A stretch of DNA of 64,000 bases from Mercurialis annua (taxonomy: Eukaryota > Streptophyta > Magnoliopsida > Malpighiales > Euphorbiaceae). The translations under genes and the position numbers were made by a program. Of this stretch, positions 47,344-60,406 are shown piece after piece. The DNA lies in NCBI RefSeq assembly GCF_937616625.2, contig NC_065571.1, forward strand, positions 13,456,501 through 13,520,500. The letters are read 5' to 3'. The notes beneath the pieces are model-generated. The model did no database searches, was not told the DNA's origin, and saw only the letters and a program-made list of their open reading frames with translations. Position 1 is the stretch's first letter. Each line of letters starts with the position of its first letter.

Positions 47344-48950
47344 ATGGCAATTCAATTTTTGTTAATTGCTCTCTTCTTTTTCAATTTCGCTTCTTGTCGC
47401 GAGCTTCATGCGTCAAAAATGGCGGAAAAACATGAGCTATGGGTGTCTGAATATGGAAAAACTTATAAAGATGATCAGGAGAAACTTAAACGGTATCAGA
47501 TTTTCAAGAGCAATGTTGAGTTCATTGAGTCGTTTAATGCTGCGAGTAATAAGTCATTTGAGTTAGGGATTAATCAATTTACGGATTTAACTAATGAAGA
47601 ATTTAGAGCTCTTTCGACTGGTTATTAGAAGCCTAGTAGTTCATCAATGGCGGTAACAGCATTTAAGTATGAGAATGTTACTGATCCGCCTTCTGATATA
47701 GATTGGACAGACAAACATGCCGTTACGAGTGTTAAGGATCAAGGACAGTGTGGTAAGTGGCATGATTTCAAACATTTTCCTTTCTATTTAACGCTTTTTA
47801 TATTAAATATTTTGGTTAAACCTTTTTATTTTTTTTAATTATAATGAATTATAGCTAAATTCGTTCAATAGAGTTAATTAAATTTTATTTTGCTAAGATA
47901 ATATATATCGAATCATTTGAATTATGTGTCTTTTCTTGATTCAATCAAATAACTTACGTGACAAGGATCGTTACATAAGCAAAATTAGAAGCAATTAATA
48001 TAAATTGGTGAATTTAGTTATATTTACAATTTAGTCTTTCAATCATATACTGTAATTAATTAAATAATTTTTTTAATTAGTAGTGACACTGTTGGTATAT
48101 TTTAATTTTCGAACATGAAACCATTGCAAAATGAAACTCTTTTCCAATATATTCGAAGATATAATTTCATTATTTACCATTTTTATCAGTGCTTCTAAAA
48201 CTTACAAGTTTTATTAGTATTGGCACAATATTCATGTTAATTTTTTGATTCATAAAACCATTTGAAAAATATATATTTTCCATGTCTATTTTTATGAGCA
48301 TTTTTGTTTTCATATAACTTAACTTATAAGCGAGCTTGCTATATTTCGTATGAGCAGGAAGTTGCTGGGCTTTCTCAGCTGTGGGAGCAACAGAAGGACT
48401 TCATAAGATAGAAACAAAACAATTAGAATCCCTGTCCGTACAAGAGCTTGTAGATTGCGACATTAAAGGCGAAGACAAAGGTTGCGAAGGAGGTTCGATG
48501 GAGGACGCTTACAAGTTCATTATAAATAATCGCGGTATCACTACCGAACTGAAATACCCTTATAAAGGAGCCGACGGGAAGTGTGACACTAGAAAGGTAA
48601 CTTCTAGGATAGTTAAAATCACCGGGTACCAAAAAGTTCCGGCCAACAACGAGGAAGAACTAATGAAGGCAGTGGCTAATCAGCCAGTCTCGGTCGCAAT
48701 TGATGCTGGTGCAAAAACATTTCAGTTCTATAAAAGTGGAATTTACAGCGGGAGCTGTGGAAGTGATGTAAACCATGGAGTATTAGCAGTGGGATATGGA
48801 AGAACTAAAACTGAAATAAAGTATTGGCTTGTCAAGAATTCATGGGGAAGAAAATGGGGAGAGAAAGGATTCGTGAGAATGGAGAAAGACGTAAAATCGG
48901 AGAACGGTCTTTGTGGTATAGCGACAGATTGTTCTTATCCAGTAGCATAA
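47344..48950 (+). pseudogene. Cysteine protease copy F with stop at codon 95
   Basis: Exons 47344-47752 and 48358-48950. Codon 95 is TAG (47626-47628) where the others have AAG (Lys in TGYKKPSS). It cuts the protein inside the linker after the I29 prodomain, so a translated product would be a signal peptide plus free prodomain without protease. Exon 2 is fully open with all catalytic residues. Isolated I29 prodomains can inhibit related proteases, so a short product is not necessarily inert; this is inference. Promoter TATA intact. Confidence 0.87.
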
Positions 48951-50671
48951 ACATCCGCTATCACTTTGTTAGTAGTTAGTGTTTTTTTTGGTTCTCGGAA
49001 ATATTTTTAGATTGACTTAAATAATGTATTCCAATCGAGAATTAATTTTAGAAATAAAAAATTATTATTTCTGTGCTAATCGAGAATGTGATGGAGTTAA
49101 CCTTTGGATACAAAGATGTACTGTGTTGATACTCTTAATTTGATCAAATTATTTTGAAGCACTCATAGTTAGCTTTGACTTATTATTAATACATTTCATT
49201 TCATTCTAATTGAAAAAAAAAATTGATTAAGAAAGTAACTAATGTAAGGTATTAAACTCCCGAACTTTCAAGTTGGAACCAAAACTCTCTATTTCTCCAA
49301 ACTTTTTTCTATTTTTTTTTAATTTAGTCATTAAATTATGGATCATGTAATAAAATGGATTTTGAATTTTAATCTTCTTTAATTGTGGTTAATGACAAAC
49401 CAAATGCAAATCTAGAGAAAGAATTGTCATTATTTATTAGTTCAATTCTCAGTTCGGAGCCAACTAAAAAACGTTTATTCTGAAGTCTGGATAAACGGGT
49501 CTTTCAAATCATTGTTTCTGTTACGTTTAATATGTTAAGATATATACATATAGGTCATATTTAGTTCATAAAATAAAATAGCATTAAATAAAACAGTAAT
49601 TTTTTATAATGTTTATTTCACAAAATCATGGAATAGAAATTCCATAAAATAACTATTCCATGAAGTAAAGTAAATAATAATCATTCTATAAAAAATAGTT
49701 ATTTCATTCCACATCTATTTCATGAACCAAATATGAAGATCTAATATCACTTATTTATATTTTAGTGTATAGTAACACATGATCGAATATTCAAAATCAA
49801 AAGAGGTTGGTTCACATTTTCAATTTTTGCATTTTGTAGGCCCAAACCAATTTACGGCAATTATTTGAAGAGTTTTTTAATATATATGTATTTTATAAAT
49901 TATTAGTAAATAAAATACTTTTTAAAATTAAAGTTACCATGCAAAAGTGTAAACTAATAGAAGTTTATACATTTTATGCTTGTAAAATTTAAAGAATTTT
50001 AGTATATCAATAATTTTATAAGTTATTAAATGTAATATTGTTTTATATAATTATTAAATTTAAATTGTATCATATTATAAAATTACAAAAATTTATTTCT
50101 AGGTTATAGAAATAATTTTACGTTAATATATAGAAATAAAGGAAATTTTTTTAAAAATAAATTAATTAATTTCATTCGATCTCAAATTTAAATTAATTAG
50201 ATTAAATAAATAAATAAAATTAACTCAATCTTTTATTTTTAACAACTAATTAAATTATATAGTATAAGGCTTAAAAACAAATTTCAAATAAACATAATTT
50301 TTTTTTTGATAATTTAATAAAATATCAATAATATAAAAATTGTGCGGACATCAACCTAATTCCGATATAAACTGAGAAATCATCCTCATAACTTTCTCTA
50401 TATTCTTGCATAATTGTCACCACATGTAACACTCTCAACTAACCCATCTCATCTTTGATCGCCACATATAATCTAATACTTCAATTCTTCAAAAATAAAA
50501 ACATTTGGAAACCTTAAAATCCTCATAACCAAACACATGGACAACTTTAAAATTTTCATACAACTTCTGTAATTAACTCTTTGAATCTTTCACTTCTAAC
50601 ATCTCTTCGGCTCTATTTAAGACAGAACTCATCACTCAAACACAATCAAACACACTTGTTTTAGTATTAAA
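48951..50671. other. Spacer between protease copies F and G
   Basis: 3' UTR of F, MITE-like repeat (49561-49732, hairpin 49626-49663), and promoter of G with TATTTAAG at 50614-50621. No other gene. Confidence 0.75.
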
Positions 50672-52277
50672 ATGGCAATTCAATTTTTGTTAATTGCTCT
50701 CTTCTTTTTCAATTTCGCTTCTTGTCGCGAGCTTCATGCGTCAAAAATGGCGGAAAAACATGAGCTATGGGTGTCTGAATATGGAAAAACTTATAAAGAT
50801 GATCAGGAGAAACTTAAACGGTATCAGATTTTCAAGAGAAATGTTGAGTTCATTGAGTCGTTTAATGCTGCGAGTAATAAGTCATTTGAGTTAGGGATTA
50901 ATCAATTTACGGATTTAACTAATGAAGAATTTAGAGCTCTTTCGACTGGTTATAAGAAGCCTAGTAGTTCATCAATGGCGGTAACAGCATTTAAGTATGA
51001 GAATGTTACTGATCCGCCTTCTGATATAGATTGGACAGACAAACATGCCGTTACGAGTGTTAAGGATCAAGGACAGTGTGGTAAGTGGCATGATTTCAAA
51101 CATTTTCCTTTCTATTTAACGCTTTTTATATTAAATATTTTGGTTAAACCTTTTTATTTTTTTAATTATAATGAATTATAGCTAAATTCGTTCAATAGAG
51201 TTAATTAAATTTTATTTTGCTAAGATAATATATATCGAATCATTTGAATTATGTGTCTTTTCTTGATTCAATCAAATAACTTACGTGACAAGGATCGTTA
51301 CATAAGCAAAATTAGAAGCAATTAATATAAATTGGTGAATTTAGTTATATTTACAATTTAGTCTTTCAATCATATACTGTAATTAATTAAATAATTTTTT
51401 TAATTAGTAGTGACACTGTTGGTATATTTTAATTTTCGAACATGAAACCATTGCAAAATGAAACTCTTTTCCAATATATTCGAAGATATAATTTCATTAT
51501 TTACCATTTTTATCAGTGCTTCTAAAACTTACAAGTTTTATTAGTATTGGCACAATATTCATGTTAATTTTTTGATTCATAAAACCATTTGAAAAATATA
51601 TATTTTCCATGTCTATTTTTATGAGCATTTTTGTTTTCGTATAACTTGACTTATAAGCGAGCTTGCTATATTTCGTATGAGCAGGAAGTTGCTGGGCTTT
51701 CTCAGCTGTGGGAGCAACAGAAGGACTTCATAAGATAGAAACAAAACAATTAGAATCCCTGTCTGTACAAGAGCTTGTAGATTGCGACATTAAAGACGAA
51801 GACAAAGGTTGCGAAGGAGGTTCGATGGAGGACGCTTACAAGTTCATTATAAATAATCGCGGTATCACTACCGAACTGAAATACCCTTATAAAGGAGCTG
51901 ACGGGAAGTGTGACACTAGAAAGGTAACTTCTAGGATAGTTAAAATCACAGGGTACCAAAAAGTTCCGGCCAACAACGAGGAAGAACTAATGAAGGCAGT
52001 GGCTAATCAGCCAGTCTCGGTCGCAATTGATGCTGGTGCAAAAACATTTCAGTTCTATAAAAGTGGAATTTACAGCGGGAGCTGTGGAAGTGATGTAAAT
52101 CATGGAGTATTAGCAGTGGGATATGGAAGAACTAAAACTGAAATAAAGTATTGGCTTGTCAAGAATTCATGGGGAAGAAAATGGGGAGAGAAAGGATTCG
52201 TGAGAATGGAGAAAGACGTAAAATCGGAGAACGGTCTTTGTGGTATAGCGACAGATTGTTCTTATCCAGTAGCATAA
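50672..52277 (+). CDS. Secreted papain-like cysteine protease, copy G
   Basis: Exons 50672-51080 and 51685-52277, 333 aa, full open frame with all catalytic residues. Specific changes: Ser to Arg in the ERFNIN helix (IFKRNVEF, in a non-consensus position) and Gly to Asp in the mature domain (DIKDEDKG). Neither touches the active site. It shares cagccagtct with F and H but acagggtacc and the intron variant cgtataacttgac with C and D, so it is a mosaic. Confidence 0.92.
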
Positions 52278-54002
52278 ACATCCGCTATCACTTTGTTAGT
52301 AGTTAGTGTTTTTTTTGGTTCTCGGAAATATTTTTAGATTGACTTAAATAATGTATTCCAATCGAGAATTAATTTTAGAAATAAAAAATTATTATTTCTG
52401 TGCTAATCGAGAATGTGATGGAGTTAACCTTTGGATACAAAGATGTACTGTGTTGATACTCTTAATTTGATCAAATTATTTTGAAGCACTCATAGTTAGC
52501 TTTGACTTATTATTAATACATTTCATTTCATTCTAATTGAAAAAAAAAATTGATTAAGAAAGTAACTAATGTAAGGTATTAAACTCCCGAACTTTCAAGT
52601 TGGAACCAAAACTCTCTATTTCTCCAAACTTTTTTCTATTTTTTTTAATTTAGTCATTAAATTATGGATCATGTAATAAAATGGATTTTGAATTTTAATC
52701 TTCTTTAATTGTGGTTAATGACAAACCAAATGCAAATCTAGAGAAAGAATTGTCATTATTTATTAGTTCAATTCTCAGTTCGGAGCCAACTAAAAAACGT
52801 TTATTCTGAAGTCTGGATAAACGGGTCTTTCAAATCATTGTTTCTGTTACGTTTAATATGTTAAGATATATACATATAGGTCATATTTAGTTCATAAAAT
52901 AAAATAGCATTAAATAAAACAGTAATTTTTTATAATGTTTATTTCACAAAATCATGGAATAGAAATTCCATAAAATAACTATTCCATGAAGTAAAGTAAA
53001 TAATAATCATTCTATAAAAAATAGTTATTTCATTCCACATCTATTTCATGAACCAAATATGAAGATCTAATATCACTTATTTATATTTTAGTGTATAGTA
53101 ACACATGATCGAATATTCAAAATCAAAAGAGGTTGGTTCACATTTTCAATTTTTGCATTTTGTAGGCCCAAACCGTTTTACGGCAATTATTTGAAGAGTT
53201 TTTTAATATATATGTATTTTATAAATTATTAGTAAATAAAATACTTTTTAAAATTAAAGTTACCATGCAAAAGTGTAAACTAATAGAAGTTTATACATTT
53301 TATGCTTGTAAAATTTAAAGAATTTTAGTATATCAATAATTTTATAAGTTATTAAATGTAATATTGTTTTATATAATTATTAAATTTAAATTGTATCATA
53401 TTATAAAATTACAAAAATTTATTTCTAGGTTATAGAAATAATTTTACGTTAATATAAGATATAGAAATAAAGGAAATTTTTTTAAAAATAAATTAATTAA
53501 TTTCATTCGATCTCAAATTTAAATTAATTAGATTAAATAAATAAATAAAATTAACTCAATCTTTTATTTTTAACAACTAATTAAATTATATAGTATAAGG
53601 CTTAAAAACAAATTTCAAATAAACATAATTTTTTTTTTGATAATTTAATAAAATATCAATAATATAAAAATTGTGCGGACATCAACCTAATTCCTATATA
53701 AACTGAGAAATCATCCTCATAACTTTCTCTATATTCTTGCATAATTGTCACCACATGTAACACTCTCAACTAACCCATCTCATCTTTGATCGCCACATAT
53801 AATCTAATACTTCAATTCTTCAAAAATAAAAACATTTGGAAACCTTAAAATCCTCATAACCAAACACATGGACAACTTTAAAATTTTCATACAACTTCTG
53901 TAATTAACTCTTTGAATCTTTCACTTCTAACATCTCTTCGGCTCTATTTAAGACAGAACTCATCACTCAAACACAATCAAACACACTTGTTTTAGTATTA
54001 AA
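52278..54002. other. Spacer between protease copies G and H
   Basis: 3' UTR of G, MITE-like repeat (52887-53058, hairpin 52952-52989), and promoter of H with TATTTAAG at 53945-53952. No other gene. Confidence 0.75.
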
Positions 54003-55602
54003 ATGGCAATTCAAATTTTGTTAATTGCTCTCTTCTTTTTCAATTTCGCTTCTTGTCGCGAGCTTCATGCGTCAAAAATGGCGGAAAAACATGAGCTATG
54101 GGTGTCTGAATATGGAAAAACTTATAAAGATGATCAGGAGAAACTTAAACGGTATCAGATTTTCAAGAGCAATGTTGAGTTCATTGAGTCGTTTAATGCT
54201 GCGAGTAATAAGTCATTTGAGTTAGGGATTAATCAATTTACGGATTTAACTAATGAAGAATTTAGAGCTCTTTCGACTGGTTATAAGAAGCCTAGTAGTT
54301 CATCAATGGCGGTAACAGCATTTAAGTATGAGAATGTTACTGATCCGCCTTCTGATATAGATTGGACAGACAAACATGCCGTTACGAGTGTTAAGGATCA
54401 AGGACAGTGTGGTAAGTGGCATGATTTCAAACATTTTCCTTTCTATTTAACGCTTTTTATATTAAATATTTTGGTTAAACCTTTTTATTTTTTTTAATTA
54501 TAATGAATAAATTAGTTCAATAGAGTTAATTAAATTTTATTTTGCTAAGATAATATATATCGAATCATTTGAATTATGTGTCTTTTCTTGATTCAATCAA
54601 ATAACTTACGTGACAAGGATCGTTACATAAGCAAAATTAGAAGCAATTAATATAAATTGGTGAATTTAGTTATATTTACAATTTAGTCTTTCAATCATAT
54701 ACTGTAATTAATTAAATAATTTTTTTAATTAGTAGTGACACTGTTGGTATATTTTAATTTTCGAACATGAAACCATTGCAAAATGAAACTCTTTTCCAAT
54801 ATATTCGAAGATATAATTTCATTATTTACCATTTTTATCAGTGCTTCTAAAACTTACAAGTTTTATTAGTATTGGCACAATATTCATGTTAATTTTTTGA
54901 TTCATAAAACCATTTGAAAAATATATATTTTCCATGTCTATTTTTATGAGCATTTTTGTTTTCATATAACTTAACTTATAAGCGAGCTTGCTATATTTCG
55001 TATGAGCAGGAAGTTGCTGGGCTTTCTCAGCTGTGGGAGCAACAGAAGGACTTCATAAGATAGAAACAAAACAATTAGAATCCCTGTCCGTACAAGAGCT
55101 TGTAGATTGCGACATTAAAGGCGAAGACAAAGGTTGCGAAGGAGGTTCGATGGAGGACGCTTACAAGTTCATTATAAATAATCGCGGTATCACTACCGAA
55201 CTGAAATACCCTTATAAAGGAGCCGACGGGAAGTGTGACACTAGAAAGGTAACTTCTAGGATAGTTAAAATCACCGGGTACCAAAAAGTTCCGGCCAACA
55301 ACGAGGAAGAACTAATGAAGGCAGTGGCTAATCAGCCAGTCTCGGTCGCAATTGATGCTGGTGCAAAAACATTTCAGTTCTATAAAAGTGGAATTTACAG
55401 CGGGAGCTGTGGAAGTGATGTAAATCATGGAGTATTAGCAGTGGGATATGGAAGAACTAAAACTGAAATAAAGTATTGGCTTGTCAAGAATTCATGGGGA
55501 AGAAAATGGGGAGAGAAAGGATTCGTGAGAATGGAGAAAGACGTAAAATCGGAGAACGGTCTTTGTGGTATAGCAACAGATTGTTCTTATCCAGTAGCAT
55601 AA
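54003..55602 (+). CDS. Secreted papain-like cysteine protease, copy H
   Basis: Exons 54003-54411 and 55010-55602, 333 aa, full open frame with Q133, C139, H276 and N297. Only the signal peptide differs from E in exon 1 (MAIQILL for MAIQFLL), which keeps it hydrophobic. The intron lacks about ten bases just after the first T run that the others have. Exon 2 shares variants with F. Likely functional. Confidence 0.93.
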
Positions 55603-57330
55603 ACATTCGCTATCACATTGTTAGTAGTTAGTGTTTTTTTTGGTTCTCGAAAATATTTTTAGATTGACTTAAATACATTTATTCCAATCGAGAATTAATT
55701 TTAGAAATAAAAAATTATTATTTCTGTGCTAATCGAGAATGTGATGGAGTTAACCTTTGGATACAAAGATGTACTGTGTTGATACTCTTAATTTGATCAA
55801 ATTATTTTGAAGCACTCATAGTTAGCTTTGACTTATTATTAATACATTTCATTTCATTCTAATTGAAAAAAAAAAATTGATTAAGAAAGTAACTAATGTA
55901 AGGTATTAAACTCCCGAACTTTCAAGTTGGAACCAAAACTCTCTATTTCTCCAAAAAATTTTATATTTTTTTTTAATTTAGTCATTAAATTATGGATCAT
56001 GTAATAAAATGGATTTTGAATTTTAATCTTCTTTAATTGTGGTTAATGACAAACCAAATGCAAATCTAGAGAAAGAATTGTCATTATTTATTAGTTCAAT
56101 TCTCAGTTCGGAGCCAACTAAAAAACGTTTATTCTGAAGTCTGGATAAACGGGTCTTTCAAATCATTGTTTCTGTTACGTTTAATATGTTAAGATATATA
56201 CATATAGGTCATATTTAGTTCATAAAATAAAATAGCATTAAATAAAATAGTAATTTTTTATAATGTTTATTTCACAAAATCATGGAATAGAAATTCCATA
56301 AAATAACTATTCCATGAAGTAAAGTAAATAATAATCATTCTATAAAAAATAGTTATTTCATTCCACATCTATTTCATGAACCAAATATGAAGATCTAATA
56401 TCACTTATTTATATTTTAGTGTATAGTAACACATGATCGAATATTCAAAATCAAAAGAGGTTGGTTCACATTTTCAATTTTTGCATTTTGTAGGCCCAAA
56501 CCGTTTTACGGCAATTATTTGAAGAGTTTTTTTAATATATATGTATTTTATAAATTATTAGTAAATAAAATACTTTTTAAAATTAAAGTTACCATGCAAA
56601 AGTGTAAACTAATAGAAGTTTATACATTTTATGCTTGTAAAATTTAAAGAATTTTAGTATATCAATAATTTTATAAGTTATTAAATGTAATATTGTTTTA
56701 TATAATTATTAAATTTAAATTGTATCATATTATAAAATTACAAAAATTTATTTCTAGGTTATAGAAATAATTTTACGTTAATATAAGATATAGAAATAAA
56801 GGAAATTTTTTTAAAAATAAATAAATTAATTTCATTCGATCTCAAATTTAATTTAATTAGATTAAATAAATAAATAAAATTAACTCAATATTTTATTTTT
56901 AACAACTAATTAAATTATATAGTATAAGGCTTAAAAACAAATTTCAAATAAACATAATTTTTTTTTGATAATTTAATAAAATATCAATAATATAAAAATT
57001 GTGCGGACATCAACCTAATTCCTATATAAACTGAGAAATCATCCTCATAACTTTCTCTATATTCTTTCATAATTGTCACCACATGTAACACTCTCAACTA
57101 ACCCATCTCATCTTTGATCGCCACATATAATCTAATACTTCAATTCTTCAAAAATAAAAACATTTGGAAACCTTAAAATCCTCATAACCAAACACATGGA
57201 CAACTTTAAAATTTTCATACAACTTCTGTAATTAACTCTTTGAATCTTTCACTTCTAACATCTCTTCGGCTCTATTTAAGACAGAACTCATCACTCAAAC
57301 ACAATCAAACACACTTGTTTTAGTATTAAA
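55603..57330. other. Spacer between protease copies H and I
   Basis: 3' UTR of H with a few private changes, MITE-like repeat (56215-56386, hairpin 56280-56317), and promoter of I with TATTTAAG at 57273-57280. No other gene. Confidence 0.75.
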
Positions 57331-58937
57331 ATGGCAATTCAATTTTTGTTAATTGTTCTCTTCTTTTTCAATTTCGCTTCTTGTCGCGAGCTTCATGCGT
57401 CAAAAATGGCGGAAAAACATGAGCTATGGGTGTCTGAATATGGAAAAACTTATAAAGATGATCAGGAGAAACTTAAACGGTATCAGATTTTCAAGAGCAA
57501 TGTTGAGTTCATTGAGTCGTTTAATGCTGCGAGTAATAAGTCATTTGAGTTAGGGATTAATCAATTTACGGATTTAACTAATGAAGAATTTAGAGCTCTT
57601 TCGACTGGTTATAAGAAGCCTAGTAGTTCATCAATGGCGGTAACAGCATTTAAGTATGAGAATGTTACTGATCCGCCTTCTGATATAGATTGGACAGACA
57701 AACATGCCGTTACGAGTGTTAAGGATCAAGGACAGTGTGGTAAGTGGCATGATTTCAAACATTTTCCTTTCTATTTAACGCTTTTTATATTAAATATTTT
57801 GGTTAAACCTTTTTATTTTTTTTAATTATAATGAATTATAGCTAAATTCGTTCAATAGAGTTAATTAAATTTTATTTTGCTAAGATAATATATATCGAAT
57901 CATTTGAATTATGTGTCTTTTCTTGATTCAATCAAATAACTTACGTGACAAGGATCGTTACATAAGCAAAATTAGAAGCAATTAATATAAATTGGTGAAT
58001 TTAGTTATATTTACAATTTAGTCTTTCAATCATATACTGTAATTAATTAAATAATTTTTTTAATTAGTAGTGACACTGTTGGTATATTTTAATTTTCGAA
58101 CATGAAACCATTGCAAAATGAAACTCTTTTCCAATATATTCGAAGATATAATTTCATTATTTACCATTTTTATCAGTGCTTCTAAAACTTACAAGTTTTA
58201 TTAGTATTGGCACAATATTCATGTTAATTTTTTGATTCATAAAACCATTTGAAATATATATATTTTCCATGTCTATTTTTATGAGCATTTTTGTTTTCGT
58301 ATAACTTAACTTATAAGCGAGCTTGCTATATTTCGTATGAGCAGGAAGTTGCTGGGCTTTCTCAGCTGTGGGAGCAACAGAAGGACTTCATAAGATAGAA
58401 ACAAAACAATTAGAATCCCTGTCCGTACAAGAGCTTGTAGATTGCGACATTAAAGGCGAAGACAAAGGTTGCGAAGGAGGTTCGATGGAGGACGCTTACA
58501 AGTTCATTATAAATAATCGCGGTATCACTACCGAACTGAAATACCCTTATAAAGGAGCCGACGGGAAGTGTGACACTAGAACGGTAACTTCTAGGATAGT
58601 TAAAATCACCGGGTACCAAAAAGTTCCGGCCAACAACGAGGAAGAACTAATGAAGGCAGTGGCTAATCAGCCTGTCTCGGTCGCAATTGATGCTGGTGCA
58701 AAAACATTTCAGTTCTATAAAAGTGGAATTTACAGCGGGAGCTGTGGAAGTGATGTAAATCATGGAGTATTAGCAGTGAGATATGGAAGAACTAAAACTG
58801 AAATAAAGTATTGGCTTGTCAAGAATTCATGGGGAAGAAAATGGGGAGAGAAAGGATTCGTGAGAATGGAGAAAGACGTAAAATCGGAGAACGGTCTTTG
58901 TGGTATAGCGACAGATTGTTCTTATCCAGTAGCATAA
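57331..58937 (+). CDS. Papain-like cysteine protease, copy I, with Gly282 to Arg change
   Basis: Exons 57331-57739 and 58345-58937, 333 aa, open throughout. Gly282, in the HGVLAVGYG segment six residues after the catalytic His276, is Arg here (gtgagatat for gtgggatat). This Gly is strongly conserved in C1A proteases next to the active-site strand, so folding or activity may be reduced. Other changes: Lys to Thr in TRTVTS and Ala to Val in the signal peptide (LLIVLFF). It may be an early pseudogene or a variant with altered activity. Confidence 0.88.
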
Positions 58938-60406
58938 ACATTCGCTATCACTTTGTTAGTAGTTAGTGTTTTTTTTTTGTTCTCAGAAATATTTTTAGAT
59001 TGACTTAAATAATGTATTCCAATCGAGAATTAATTTTAGAAATAAAAAATTATTATTTCTGTGCTATTCGAGAATGTGATGGAGTTAACCTTTGGATACA
59101 AAGATGTACTGTGTTGATACTCTTAATTTGATCAAATTATTTTGAAGCACTCATAGTTAGCTTTGACTTATTATTAATACATTTCATTTCATTCTAATTG
59201 AAAAAAAAAATTGATTAAGAAAGTAACTAATGTAAGGTATTAAACTCCCGAACTTTCAAGTTGGAACCAAAACTCTCTATTTCTCCAAACTTTTTTCTAT
59301 TTTTTTTTAATTTAGTCATTAAATTATGGATCATGTAATAAAATGGATTTTGAATTTTAATCTTCTTTAAGTGTGGTTAATGACAAACCAAATGCAAATC
59401 TAGAGAAAGAATTGTCATTATTTATTAGTTCAATTCTCAGTTCGGAGCCAACTAAAAAACATTTATTCTGAAGTCTGGATAAACGGGTCTTTCAAATCAT
59501 TGTTTCTGTTACGTTTAATATGTTAAGATATATACATATAGGTCATATTTAGTTCATAAAATAAAATAGCATTAAATAAAATAGTAATTTTTTATAATGT
59601 TTATTTCACAAAATCATGGAATAGAAATTCCATAAAATAACTATTCCATGAAGTAAAGTAAATAATAATCATTCTATAAAAAATAGTTATTTCATTCCAC
59701 ATCTATTTCATGAACCAAATATGAAGATCTAATATCACTTATTTATATTTTAGTGTATAGTAACACATGATCGAATATTCAAAATCAAAAGAGGTTGGTT
59801 CACATTTTCAATTTTTGCATTTTGTAGGCCCAAACCGCTTTACGGCAATTATTTGAAGAGTTTTTTAATATATATGTATTTTATAAATTATTAGTAAATA
59901 AAATACTTTTTAAAATTAAAGTTACCATGCAAAAGTGTAAACTAATAGAAGTTTATACATTTTATGCTTGTAAAATTTAAAGAATTTTAGTATATCAATA
60001 ATTTTATAAGTTATTAAATGTAATATTGTTTTATATAATTATTAAATTTAAATTGTATCATATTATAAAATTACAAAAATTTATTTCTAGGTTATAGAAA
60101 TAATTTTACGTTAATATAAGATATAGAAATAAAGGAAATTTTTTTAAAAATAAATTAATTAATTTCATTCGATCTCAAATTTAAATTAATTAGATTAAAT
60201 AAATAAATAAAATTAACTCAATCTTTTATTTTTAACAACTAATTAAATTATATAGTATAAGGCTTAAAAACAAATTTCAAATAAACATAATTTTTTTTTT
60301 GATAATTTAATAAAATATCAATAATATAAAAATTGTGCGGACATCAACCTAATTCCTATATAAACTGAGAAATCATCCTCATAACTTTCTCTATATTCTT
60401 GCATAA
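58938..60406. other. Spacer after copy I, cut by element Q
   Basis: 3' UTR of I, MITE-like repeat (59549-59720, hairpin 59614-59651), AT-rich tracts, and the upstream tatataaact site of the next unit (about 60358-60367). The spacer ends at gcataa, about 265 bp before where the next protease ATG would be by comparison with copy I. Confidence 0.78.
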
